This document shows, in pieces, positions 8,627 to 16,496 of a stretch of DNA of 64,000 nucleotides. The DNA lies in the NCBI RefSeq assembly GCF_038002965.1, contig NZ_JBBOOE010000001.1, forward strand, positions 2,585,001-2,649,000, in the 5' to 3' direction. The notes beneath the pieces are model-generated. The model was not told where the DNA came from. It worked only from the letters and a program-made list of their open reading frames with translations, and ran no database searches. Positions within the stretch are counted from its first letter, which is position 1. Every line of letters starts with the position of its first letter. A program made the position numbers and the translations under genes. This stretch comes from Robertmurraya sp. FSL R5-0851 (lineage in GTDB: Bacteria > Bacillota > Bacilli > Bacillales > Cytobacillaceae).

Positions 8627-9874
8627 TTAATTCACCCCCTGATAATGAGGCGATGTTAGTGGGGGTACATCCAAAGCACATTGACGAAGTGATTCTAGAT
8701 CAATTCTAAGATAGGTTTTTGTGCTCTCAGTATTGGTGTGTCCTAGAACCTCCGAGATAACTGGCAGTGGTGTTTTCTTTTCTAATAATATTCCAGCGAG
8801 GCTATGGCGCAATGCATGTGGTCCACGCTTCTTTTTATCAATGTTACTAATACCAGCTCGTTTTAAATAAAAGGAAACAATACTATGTAGGGTTGGTTCC
8901 TCAAGTTTGCCATACGGTTGTCCAGCACGAATAAATATATAGTGCAATTCCGACTTTGGCCTTCCATATTTCAGATAATCAATAATTGCATTTCCGATTT
9001 CAGCCAAGAGTGGAAGTTCTATTTTCTCCTTTGTTTTTTTCTGAATTAGACAGATAGTGTTAGTTTCCCAGTGAATATCTTCAAACTTCAGACCGCAAAT
9101 GTCAGATGCACGTAATCCTAGCCTAGCTGCTAATAATATCATCGCTATATCTCTTTTTCCCTTTGGACTGCTTCTGTCCACTGATTCTAGTAAGCTTTTA
9201 ACCTCATCTTTTGAATAAGTGGTAGGAAGGTGAGTTTCCTTTTTATAGCTACTTTTAGGTACCAAATAACTTAAATCGTAAGCAGTGAATCGATTATCAG
9301 ATAAAAACCTTAAAAAGTTTCTTAAAGAAGAAAGAGTACAGTGAATTGTGGCCTTAGAATAGAATCCTAGACTACCAATAAAACCTAGAACGTGTTTTTT
9401 GTCTAATTTTGATAGGGATAGAATTTTGTTTGAGTTAAGATAGACTAAAAATCTGAAAAGATAAATTTTATTACTATCTAATGTGTCCACTGACAGCCCT
9501 TGTGATTTTCTAAAATCTAAAAAATCCACAATAAAATCTCCGATTTCTCCTTCAAAATCGTAAGATTTTTTAATTGACCTAAATTTTATAACTCCAGTGG
9601 TCTGATACTCCGTAAGTACGCTGATACAACGAATATTGTCTTTTTCTCGTCTGTTAAGTTCTGAAAAAGATTTTTTGCCTAACACACTACTAATAAAAGA
9701 GTCACCAACTGTTGCATCATAGTACTCCATACCATTTTCTTGCATGAATTGCTCTATTACTGCCCAGCCACATTGATAAAATTTAATCCTTGCATTAGAG
9801 TATGAAAGATCTTTCAAGAAATCCTGCACTTGGGCTGTAAGCTCATGAAGTGATTGCTGTTTTTTATTCACCAA
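8627..9874 (-). CDS. ritA: RitA tyrosine recombinase
   Basis: 415 residues, first and largest of the trio. The start is TTG (or the GTG next to it) with GGGAGG 9 bases upstream. N-terminal core-binding regions (about 1-215), then a catalytic domain with Arg in ARLGLRASDICGLK, HALRHSLAG, LGHTNTESTK and Tyr in TYLRID. All catalytic residues are intact. Its stop touches the ritB start. It begins about 55 bases inside the right-end palindrome, so transcription probably starts within the element's end. Confidence 0.87.
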   Translation of the reverse strand: MVNKKQQSLHELTAQVQDFLKDLSYSNARIKFYQCGWAVIEQFMQENGMEYYDATVGDSFISSVLGKKSFSELNRREKDNIRCISVLTEYQTTGVIKFRSIKKSYDFEGEIGDFIVDFLDFRKSQGLSVDTLDSNKIYLFRFLVYLNSNKILSLSKLDKKHVLGFIGSLGFYSKATIHCTLSSLRNFLRFLSDNRFTAYDLSYLVPKSSYKKETHLPTTYSKDEVKSLLESVDRSSPKGKRDIAMILLAARLGLRASDICGLKFEDIHWETNTICLIQKKTKEKIELPLLAEIGNAIIDYLKYGRPKSELHYIFIRAGQPYGKLEEPTLHSIVSFYLKRAGISNIDKKKRGPHALRHSLAGILLEKKTPLPVISEVLGHTNTESTKTYLRIDLESLRQCALDVPPLTSPHYQGVN

Positions 9875-9984
9875 TTTAAAAAACCTCCCTATATTTTATT
9901 AGGCTTCTGCCTATATAAAATATAGGATGATAATGTAAAGTAAAACAATAAGAAGCGTTGCTATATAAGCACTTTATTACTTTA

Positions 9985-10017
9985 CTTTACATTATCATTT
10001 TCTTTACATTACCTTTT
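9985..10017. repeat. RIT right 33-bp terminal inverted repeat
   Basis: Perfect inverted copy of 4180-4212. GATAATGTAAAG at 9929-9940 pairs with CTTTACATTATC at 9985-9996, so this end has the same palindromic layout as the left end. About 21 further bases, ending in CTTTACATAAT, separate it from the resumed target gene. Confidence 0.85.
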
Positions 10018-10038
10018 TAATGAAAAGCTTTACATAAT

Positions 10039-10536
10039 AAAGGTAAGATTGAAAGGCTCTTTAAGACCATTCAAACAAGGTTTTATCCACTTTTACAAAC
10101 TGACCCTGTTCACTCATTGGAAGAGTTAAATGAACGGTTTTGGCGGTGGTTAGAGGAAGATTATCATCGTCGAGTTCACTCATCTCTAGAAGGAAAAACG
10201 CCTCATGAAGTCTTTCACTCCCAGTTTCATGAAGTGTCATTTTTAGAGGATACTGCTATTCTTGAAACAATCTTCTTAAAACGGGAACACCGGAAGGTGA
10301 AACCAGATGGAACGATTACATTAAACAAGCAGCTTTATGAAGTACCTCCAAGATTTATCGGGCAGCCTGTGGATGTCAGGTTTGATGAACAAGGCGTTTT
10401 TATTTTTGAAAATGATCAAAAGGTGGCGGAAGCGATACCAGTTTCTTTCAAAGTCAACGCCCAGGCGAAACGAGTTCAATCCCCGTTTTTATTAAGCGGA
10501 TCGACCGAACTGAAAGAAGGTGAAGAAAATGTATAA
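10039..10536 (+). pseudogene. DDE transposase, C-terminal part
   Basis: Resumes the transposase frame at AAAGGTAA with KGKIERLFKT, which holds the catalytic Glu, then HSLEELNERFWRWLEEDYHRR and KTPHEVF, typical of the end of rve cores. After that comes a beta-rich C-terminal domain (KVKPDGTITLNKQLYEVP), seen in IS481/Mu-type transposases. Cut off from its start by the RIT element; internal starts (MEELNERF at 10117) would lack the active site. It overlaps the ATPase gene by 8 bases. Confidence 0.85.
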
Positions 10537-11329
10537 ATCCTTCTATTCCTTAGCCCAATCACCATTTTCAAAAGAAATACGTCCTTCAGATGCGTTCCCC
10601 TCTACTGACTATAAGGGGGCATTAAGCGCATTAAAATACTTAGAAAAATCTAAAGGTATCGGTCTTCTTTTAGGTGAACCTGGTGCAGGAAAAACATTTA
10701 CCTTACGGTCATTTAAAGATTCCCTAAGCCCTTCATTATATCAAGTAATCTATTTTCCCCTTTCAACCGGAGGAGTAATGGATTTTTATCGCGGTTTAGC
10801 TTATGGATTAGGAGAAGAACCAAAATTCCGGAAAGTAGACCTCTTCCGGCAAATTCAACGAGGAATTGAGCGAATTGTAGAAGAACGAAGAATTACACCT
10901 GTTTTTATACTAGATGAAATGCACATGGCAAAGGATGCATTTTTACAGGATATAGCGTTATTATTTAACTTTCAGATGGACTCTACAAATCCGTTTATTT
11001 TAGTGTTATCCGGTTTACCTCATTTGAAGACTCGATTAGCCTTAAATCATCATCGACCACTTACTCAGAGAATCATCATGAAATATGAGATTCAACCACT
11101 AACAAAAGATGATGTATCTAATTATATCGATCACCATATGAAAATAGCTGGGGCAAAAATGCCAATATTTACGGAGGCGGCAAAAGAAGCGATAACCTTA
11201 AGGTCACAGGGATATCCAAGAGTAATTAATACTTTAACCATTAACAGTCTATTGTTTGGTTCTCAACTTAATAAAGAACAGATTGATGAGGAAATCGTAA
11301 GATTAGCCATTGAGGATAGTAGACTATGA
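10529..11329 (+). CDS. ExeA/TniB-like AAA ATPase of the transposon
   Basis: 266 residues from the ATG at 10529, preceded by GAAGGTGAAGAAA. Walker A is GEPGAGKT (about 46-53), Walker B is VFILDEMHM (about 126-134), and a sensor region reads LVLSGLPHLKTRL. The YKSFYSLAQSPF start is typical of ExeA-like ATPases that serve as transposition regulators (TniB, IstB, TnsC type). It probably selects targets and activates the DDE transposase. Overlaps the genes on both sides, so the three form one operon. Confidence 0.85.
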   Translation: MYKSFYSLAQSPFSKEIRPSDAFPSTDYKGALSALKYLEKSKGIGLLLGEPGAGKTFTLRSFKDSLSPSLYQVIYFPLSTGGVMDFYRGLAYGLGEEPKFRKVDLFRQIQRGIERIVEERRITPVFILDEMHMAKDAFLQDIALLFNFQMDSTNPFILVLSGLPHLKTRLALNHHRPLTQRIIMKYEIQPLTKDDVSNYIDHHMKIAGAKMPIFTEAAKEAITLRSQGYPRVINTLTINSLLFGSQLNKEQIDEEIVRLAIEDSRL

Positions 11330-11586
11330 TGAAAAGAGGAATATTGGTCTTCAATCATAGCGATCAAGAATGGAGAGTTTGGATTGGGCAGTCTTCCTAT
11401 TGGATTGACCAAGGTTATCATTTTGAAATACGAATCAACAATCAATACCTAAGAGCGTGTCTAGAGAAAGATCTAGATTGGTTCGTCACTTTGAATAACG
11501 ACGTAATGTTTATCCTTCATAGCCAAGAAATATATAAGATTCGAATAAAAATCCAAGAATATTTTCGAGTTGATCCCCCTTTTTAG
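11326..11586 (+). CDS. DUF5348-like small protein
   Basis: 86 residues, overlapping the ATPase stop in an ATGA. The sequence MKRGILVFNHSDQEWRVWIG followed by QSSYWIDQGYHFEIRI is rich in aromatic residues and looks like proteins annotated DUF5348; I recall that name rather than having checked it. The C-terminal part (DWFVTLNNDVMFILHSQEIYKIRI) suggests a small beta barrel. Function unknown. Its position as last gene of the transposon operon suggests an accessory role in transposition. Confidence 0.6.
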   Translation: MMKRGILVFNHSDQEWRVWIGQSSYWIDQGYHFEIRINNQYLRACLEKDLDWFVTLNNDVMFILHSQEIYKIRIKIQEYFRVDPPF

Positions 11587-11597
11587 GGGTTTTTGTT
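11575..11597 (+). terminator. Terminator overlapping the end of the transposon operon
   Basis: CCCC-loop-GGGG hairpin followed by TTTTTG. The stop codon of the preceding gene lies within the hairpin. Confidence 0.65.
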
Positions 11598-11599
11598 TT

Positions 11600-11731
11600 A
11601 ATGTTTTAGCCGGAATAATATGAACAAGAATTGGAACTTTCCGGAATAAAGTGAAAAAAAGAGCACATTATTTCAGATTTTTCGCCGAGTTAGAGTGAAA
11701 AACAGCGTCTGGAATAATGTGCTCGTTTACA
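11600..11731. repeat. Right end of the DDE transposon with repeated GGAATAA motifs
   Basis: Three related motifs face the same way: CCGGAATAATATG (about 11610), CCGGAATAAAGTG (about 11640) and CTGGAATAATGTGCTC (about 11710), the last leading into the terminal GTTTACA. The left end has the inverted counterpart CACTTTTATTCTG next to TGTAAAC and a further GATAATGTGCT at about 2710. Multiple repeats at each end are typical of TnsB/TniA binding sites. Confidence 0.6.
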
Positions 11732-12275
11732 GTATATCAATCCCAGTTTTCTTTTTTAATCTCCTAAACAAAGAACCCACATCTTGATAGCTAAGGGGTT
11801 GTCCAACGTTTTTTCCGGTAATCTTCACAAAAACAAAATTGGTTTTTGCATTCATTTCATCTACAACTTCATACAAATAATCATCATATAAATCCATTAA
11901 TTCTTGAGAGACATAAATAGTCCGTTCACCTGATTTTAACTTAGCTCCATTTACAAGTTCTCCTCTGTCTGTTAAGCAGATCCTATGACCGTTTTTATGA
12001 TCAAATTTAAAATCCTCTAGGTACAGGGAAAGAGCCTCGCCAATTCTAAAACCAGTTTCAAATAATAGTTTAATTAGCAGTCTATCTCGAATATTAATAG
12101 TAGATTGGTATATTGTGTCAACTTGCTCTTTTGTTAATAATTTTATTTTCTGTTTAGGCACCTTTAACTTTAAAATATTTTTCTTATTATCTTTACCTTT
12201 ATTAACATGGTAAAGAAAGTCTTTATACTTCGACCCTCCCTCTATAAATGTTGATCTATCAACGGTTTACCCCGT
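11732..12275 (-). pseudogene. Tn554 TnpA-like tyrosine recombinase, middle fragment (piece 2 of 3)
   Basis: Encodes FIEGGSKYKDFLYHVNKG, then KVPKQKIKLLTKEQV and the catalytic Arg region FETGFRIGEALSLYLEDF, ending KKTGIDI at the DDE transposon boundary. The frame has no proper start; upstream it meets a stop at about 12275, where IS110 sequence begins. The ATG at 12161 is internal. Together with pieces at 13990-14436 and 2419-2628 it makes up one recombinase of about 370 residues. Confidence 0.75.
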
Positions 12276-12294
12276 TGGTGGGGTGTCAAAAAAA

Positions 12295-12612
12295 TATTTT
12301 TCGACACGTTCCCTAACAATATTTTTATATTATGTTAATCTATCCCAACACATGGGTACGCTACGCGGTCACTACTGGATAATAGTGGTAAGTAGTGTTG
12401 GAGAATTATGTGATGCACAATGGATCTCTGCGTAGCTTATGATGACGTACCCTCCCATGTCTCTGGGCATCAATGTGCCTACATTCCTTCGTTCGGTCTA
12501 GTCATAAGGCAGAGGCTAGCGAAGCTCCTATAGGGACTCAAGGTCGAATGGAAAAAATATTGCCAGCTTCTCCGTGTCATCCTGTTGTCTAGGTCTGTTA
12601 AGGGGATGTAGA
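12295..12612 (-). ncRNA. Candidate bridge (seek) RNA region of the IS1111-like element
   Basis: No open frame is supported here. The stretch has higher GC than the flanking remnants and several self-complementary blocks, for example around GTCACTACTGGATAATAGTGGTAAGTAGTG (about 12377-12406) and AGGCAGAGGCTAGC against AGCCTCTGC further down. IS110-family elements encode guide RNAs in their non-coding end, and IS1111-type members place them downstream of the transposase, as here. The RNA itself and its loops are inferred. Confidence 0.4.
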
Positions 12613-12615
12613 ACT

Positions 12616-13893
12616 TTACATAGCCTCTGCGAGACTAGGAATATCCTTCATCATTCGCTGAGCGTCAAACGCTTTGTGCTTTGTACATATTCCATGTAAC
12701 ACTTTTAATAGTTTTCCGCATAGTACCACGATAGATTGCTTCTTGCGTAACGGATTATCCTTACGGCTTGTGTAATACTCATGTAGTTTTCTAAAGGCTT
12801 CATTATGGCGAATCATCGGCATCATTACCCGGAAAAGGAGGGCGCGAAGCCTTCTTCTGCCTCTTTTGGAAATGCGTTTTTGTCCTTTATGCTGCCCAGA
12901 GGAATTTTCACGTAATGTTAGTCCCGCAAGTTTAATGATTTGGCGTGGATCTCTATAGTGTGAAAAGCTACCGATTTCAGCTAATAAATCGACAATTGTG
13001 ATATCTCCAAGTGCTTGAACCGTTGAGAGCCATTCGTACTCTACGGATGTTTGTGTAAGTTCAACTAAGTGCTGTGTAATACTTTCAATATCTTGTTCCA
13101 ACTGGTGGTAACGGCGAACGAGTGTGGCGATTTCAATACGGGCCATCTCACGTCCCTCTGTTACTCCTATGGAGTTAGCAGCGACTTCAATGAGACGCAT
13201 TGCTTTCGGTCTCTGGGGGGATTTGAGTCCCTCAACCTGACGATAAAGAGTTAAAACTTCATCGGGTTGTTTCTGATGAAGATCACTTGGAAATGGGGTA
13301 CATTCAAGTACAGCCATAGCCATTTTTCCGAATGACGGAAACACCTGGGTAAACTCAGGAAAATAGCGATCTAACCAGCGAATCATCATATTTTTGACAG
13401 CTCCAAGTTCCTCTGTCAACTTACTTCTAAAGGTTGCGCCCACACGGAGTTCGGCTTCCATGTCTTTCAATATACGTGGATAACTGAAGCGTCCATCTTT
13501 TATAAGACGAGCGATTACTAGCGCATCTTTACGATCATGTTTGGTTGGTAGATTGTCGTCTAACTCTTTTGATCGCTTGACGTGCATAGGGTTGGCCATA
13601 ACTAGGGGGATGCCTCGTTCTTCTAGAAAATAGGCTAAATTGAGCCAGTAATGGCCAGTAGGTTCAATCCCGACGATAACTTCCGTTTTCTCTTGTTCTT
13701 TCATTTCACTTAGAACACATTGATAGAAAAGCTCAAACCCATCTCGAGATTGAGAAACAGAGAATGACTTTCGGAGCACCCGTCCACGATCATCCACAAA
13801 GCATGCGTAATGTGTACGTTTGGCAATGTCGATTCCAACAACAAGTGTTTTTTCGGTGACTTGATTTATCTTCTGGTTTTGTTTAAAATTCAT
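12616..13893 (-). CDS. IS110-family transposase (DEDD)
   Basis: 425 residues from the ATG at 13893, preceded by GGAGGACTCC; the frame is open a little further up but without a ribosome site. N-terminal DEDD RuvC-like domain with VVGIDIAKRTHYACF, IVGIEPTGHYW and KHDRKDALVIARL (residues about 17-145), a coiled-coil middle, and the C-terminal Tnp20 domain with IIKLAGLTLRENSSGQHKG, which holds the conserved Ser. Length is normal and motifs are intact. Confidence 0.93.
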   Translation of the reverse strand: MNFKQNQKINQVTEKTLVVGIDIAKRTHYACFVDDRGRVLRKSFSVSQSRDGFELFYQCVLSEMKEQEKTEVIVGIEPTGHYWLNLAYFLEERGIPLVMANPMHVKRSKELDDNLPTKHDRKDALVIARLIKDGRFSYPRILKDMEAELRVGATFRSKLTEELGAVKNMMIRWLDRYFPEFTQVFPSFGKMAMAVLECTPFPSDLHQKQPDEVLTLYRQVEGLKSPQRPKAMRLIEVAANSIGVTEGREMARIEIATLVRRYHQLEQDIESITQHLVELTQTSVEYEWLSTVQALGDITIVDLLAEIGSFSHYRDPRQIIKLAGLTLRENSSGQHKGQKRISKRGRRRLRALLFRVMMPMIRHNEAFRKLHEYYTSRKDNPLRKKQSIVVLCGKLLKVLHGICTKHKAFDAQRMMKDIPSLAEAM

Positions 13894-13989
13894 ATGGAGT
13901 CCTCCTTGGTTTACTAAGTTAGGGGTCATTTCGGTACACGATTTGACACCCCGTATCATACCAAGAGGGCTCTTTTTTGTTCAAGTCCC

Positions 13990-14436
13990 CGAAAATCCTT
14001 CTAACAGGAATGCTCCTATAGTAAAACTACTCTTTTTTATTTTTTCCGATATGTCCGTATGTAATAGTTCAGTTCTATATAGGTAATCGTAGAAATTTGT
14101 TACGACGGTAAGTATTAGGTTTATTGTTTTGGCAGTTTTATTTGAGGGACTTTCACTTATTGGAGTCACCTTAATAGAATGATAAGGATTTTTTAGCCAA
14201 ATTATGAAATCACTTAACAGATTAATCGATATTTCTGGTATACAAAGAGACGACTCTTTTAGAAATGTAAAATAGTGCTTTAATGCATAACAATAAGTCT
14301 TTTGTGTGTTTATACTCCTACCTATAGAATCCAAATATTTTAAATATCTAACTGCCTCAACTACTGGCAATCCTTCCTCGTCTAAAAGAATGTATCTTTT
14401 TTTATTATTATCAAGTAATACCTCTTGTACCCTCAT
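13990..14436 (-). pseudogene. Tn554 TnpA-like tyrosine recombinase, N-terminal fragment (piece 1 of 3)
   Basis: Starts at the ATG at 14436 (MRVQEVLLDNNKKRYILLDE), with a GAGGGATG upstream. Encodes the N-terminal SAM-like domain, SINTQKTYCYALKHYFTFL followed by ISEKIKKSS, then runs into IS110 sequence and stops at 13981. The missing continuation is at 12275-11732 and 2628-2419. Tn554 TnpA is 361 residues, close to the reconstructed length. Confidence 0.75.
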
Positions 14437-14556
14437 TTTCTCATCACATCCCTCTAATAAATTATACATATTAAACTATTAATAACTAGTATTGTTTATC
14501 TCTTTAATATGTACAAAAATAACAGAATGAAATGACATTCTGTACTTATTAGCCTA

Positions 14557-14823
14557 CTAATATTGTAGTATATTTAATTTAAACTCTGTAGTGTAGTTTG
14601 TATAGCTTGATTGTAAACCTTCTTCTCCGTGAAGTTCGTATAGGCGTAGCCAATATTGAAATTGTGCTTTTATAACACCTTTTTCTTTTGCATATTCGCT
14701 TTGAGAAGTTTCTTCTTCCTTGTAGCCTAATAGAATTTCTAATTTATCTTTGAATGAATATTTAGTCATACAAAAACTGCACCTCCAATTGTTAGTGGTG
14801 TCTAACAATTGGGGTGCAGTTCA
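14557..14823 (-). pseudogene. IS3/IS150-type OrfA remnant with one IS terminus
   Basis: The ATG at 14769 opens MTKYSFKDKLEILLGYKEEE, then a helix-turn-helix typical of IS150 OrfA, and ends after 70 residues at a TAG. OrfB is missing. Upstream is the element end TGAACTGCACCCCAATTG with a 19-bp stem (14777-14819). The truncation point is next to the start side of the tnpA-like gene, so the Tn554-like element may have inserted here. Confidence 0.65.
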
Positions 14824-14846
14824 GAAAGGTAGCCTTTACTTATGGT

Positions 14847-15227
14847 TTATACGGTTAGTTCAATAAGATTCCCTTCAGGGTCTTTTATAACACTTTCATA
14901 ATAACCATCACCCGTTAAACGAGGCCCATCTACGAGCACATACCCATCTTCTTGAAGTTTTCCCGTAAGTTCATTGACCTTTTCTCTACTGCCAAGAGAA
15001 AAAGCGACATGTGCCCAACCAATTCTGTCAGCACGATCTTCTTTATCCACACCTATTTTGCGCATTATCTCTAAACGCGCTCCACTTTCGTATTGGATAA
15101 AATAAGATTCAAAGCCTTTTTTCACATTATGATACTTTTCATTTGATTTTCCGTTAAAGTATCTTTCATAAAAAGCTTTCATCTTTTCTAAATCTTTTAC
15201 CCAAATGGCTATATGCTCAATTTTCAT
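14847..15227 (-). CDS. VOC-superfamily (glyoxalase/bleomycin-resistance fold) protein
   Basis: 126 residues with the paired beta-alpha-beta-beta-beta modules of the VOC fold: [20 protein letters not shown] at the start, [18 protein letters not shown] in the middle, and the signature [11 protein letters not shown] at the end. Possible metal ligands are His5, Glu in LEIMR, His in WAHVAF and the final Glu. Substrate not predictable. It follows the MFS gene by 24 bases on the same strand and may be co-transcribed. Confidence 0.85.
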   Translation of the reverse strand: MKIEHIAIWVKDLEKMKAFYERYFNGKSNEKYHNVKKGFESYFIQYESGARLEIMRKIGVDKEDRADRIGWAHVAFSLGSREKVNELTGKLQEDGYVLVDGPRLTGDGYYESVIKDPEGNLIELTV

Positions 15228-15251
15228 ATCTCTCTACTCCTCCCTCTTGGG

Positions 15252-16472
15252 TCATATGGCAGGTGATTCAGTATTTCTTTTCAATAAGGTCTTCCTTTCG
15301 ACCATGATTCTATTTAACCTTTCAGAAGCCAAAAACATTCCAAAAGCAAAGAGTACGATCACATAGGGGAATATTCCAATCGTTGTTTGAGCAGCCACCA
15401 ATCCTAGTAATGGTGGTAAAAAGGTACTTCCCGTATAGGCAAGCGCCATTTGATAACCCATGATCGTCTGTGAATGTTCTTTTCCAAAGCGTGTTGGAGT
15501 TTCATGTAACATACAAGGGAAAATGGGTGCCAAACCTAAACCAATTAATATTAAACCTACCAGAGAAAAGATTGAAGGTAGAGGTAATAGCAAAAGGATC
15601 GTACCAGCAAGCGCTGTAAGCTGGCCTGAGCGAATTAACGTTTTGTTATGCACCTTTAGCGTAATAAAGCCGGTCAAGAACCTGCCTATCGTAATGCCTC
15701 CATAATACAAAGAAACCCACTGAGCCGCTACACCAACTGACAAATCCTTTACGTTTACCAAATAACTACTTCCCCAAAGACCTATTCCCGCTTCAGCACC
15801 ACAATAAAATAAAAATGTAGCCATGGCTAACTTTACTCCCTTAATTCTAATAGGCTTTTCATTTTTGGTAGTATGGCTGATAGAAGCATCTATTTCTGTG
15901 TTAAGTTTGTTGGTCGATTTACTAGCTACCTTTTCCCATAACGGCAAGGTTAAGAAAAGAATGACGACTAATCCAAACTGAAGACCAGCAATGGCAAAAT
16001 ATCCACTTCTCCACGATTGATCTCCTGTCAGAAATGAAGACATAATAATTGGTCCAAGTGTAGCGCCTACTCCCCAAAAGCAGTGAAGCCAACTCATGTG
16101 GTGTGCCTTATAGTGGGCAGCCACATAATTGTTTAAAGCAGCATCCACGCAACCTGCTCCTAATCCAAGTGGGATGGCACAAAAAAACAACCATATGATT
16201 GATGGTGCAAAATTAAATCCAAGTATGGCTACAGCCGTCAAGAGACAGCTAATAAAAGTCACCTTACCAGTACCGAACCTATTAAGAACTTTCCCTGTAA
16301 ATAGACTCGAAACAATCGTGGCACCTGCAATCGTCATAAATAACCAGCCAGCCATTTCCATTGGTGCTCCATATTCTGATCGCATTAATGGCCATGTAAC
16401 CCCTAATAAAGAATCTGGTAAACCTAAGCTGATAAAAGCCAAATAAATGATCACTAAGAAAAATGTTGCCAT
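15252..16472 (-). CDS. MFS transporter
   Basis: 406 residues from the ATG at 16472 (AGGAGA upstream), with about 12 hydrophobic segments and the MFS loop 2-3 region FTGKVLNRFGTGKVTF. It resembles sugar-transporting MFS proteins of the FucP/YfkF-like group: SLGLPDSLLGVTWP in the first helix and DAALNNYVAAHY in the fourth. Next to a ROK regulator 24 bases upstream, which points to uptake or efflux of a sugar or sugar-like compound. Substrate not resolved. Confidence 0.85.
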   Translation of the reverse strand: MATFFLVIIYLAFISLGLPDSLLGVTWPLMRSEYGAPMEMAGWLFMTIAGATIVSSLFTGKVLNRFGTGKVTFISCLLTAVAILGFNFAPSIIWLFFCAIPLGLGAGCVDAALNNYVAAHYKAHHMSWLHCFWGVGATLGPIIMSSFLTGDQSWRSGYFAIAGLQFGLVVILFLTLPLWEKVASKSTNKLNTEIDASISHTTKNEKPIRIKGVKLAMATFLFYCGAEAGIGLWGSSYLVNVKDLSVGVAAQWVSLYYGGITIGRFLTGFITLKVHNKTLIRSGQLTALAGTILLLLPLPSIFSLVGLILIGLGLAPIFPCMLHETPTRFGKEHSQTIMGYQMALAYTGSTFLPPLLGLVAAQTTIGIFPYVIVLFAFGMFLASERLNRIMVERKTLLKRNTESPAI

Positions 16473-16496
16473 TAGAAGTTCTCCTCTCATGTCTGT

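Larger units (their letters stand above)
4180..10034 (-). mobile_element. RIT element (recombinase in trio) with an inserted IS66
   Basis: Three tyrosine recombinase genes in a row on the minus strand (ritA, ritB, ritC), with stop/start contact between A and B and a 4-bp overlap between B and C, bounded by perfect 33-bp inverted repeats at 4180-4212 and 9985-10017. An outer TGTAAAG/CTTTACA pair is at 4189 and 10028-10034. The target gene resumes at AAAGGTAA (10039), which also occurs at 4181-4188. Exact ends are ambiguous because that sequence is part of both the inverted repeat and the target. Gene order and overlaps match published RIT elements. Confidence 0.8.
2629..11731 (+). mobile_element. 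DDE transposase/AAA ATPase transposon carrying an inserted RIT element
   Basis: The ends are TGTAAAC at 2629 and GTTTACA at 11725-11731, flanked by the direct repeat GTATATC at 2622-2628 and 11732-11738. Removing the element and one repeat restores a tyrosine recombinase frame exactly. Cargo in order: a DUF6431-type protein, the DDE transposase (split by the RIT element), an ExeA/TniB-like ATPase and a DUF5348-like small protein. Without the RIT insertion the element would be about 3.2 kb. The two-part transposase plus ATPase resembles Tn5053/Tn7-type transposons more than a simple IS; that placement is inference. Confidence 0.8.
12270..13985 (-). mobile_element. IS110-family element, IS1111-like layout
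   Basis: One transposase gene with a long non-coding stretch (about 330 bases) after its 3' end. Inverted 11-mers GGGGTGTCAAA (12280-12290) and TTTGACACCCC (13942-13952) sit just inside the ends; subterminal inverted repeats are typical of the IS1111 subgroup. The element separates pieces 1 and 2 of the tnpA-like gene. Exact boundaries are uncertain because these elements usually make no target duplication. Confidence 0.75.

Noticed and set aside
4279..9874. Phage or integrative conjugative element with several integrases
   Set aside because: No phage, conjugation or replication genes. Three adjacent recombinases with inverted repeats fit a RIT element, and the others belong to separate nested elements.
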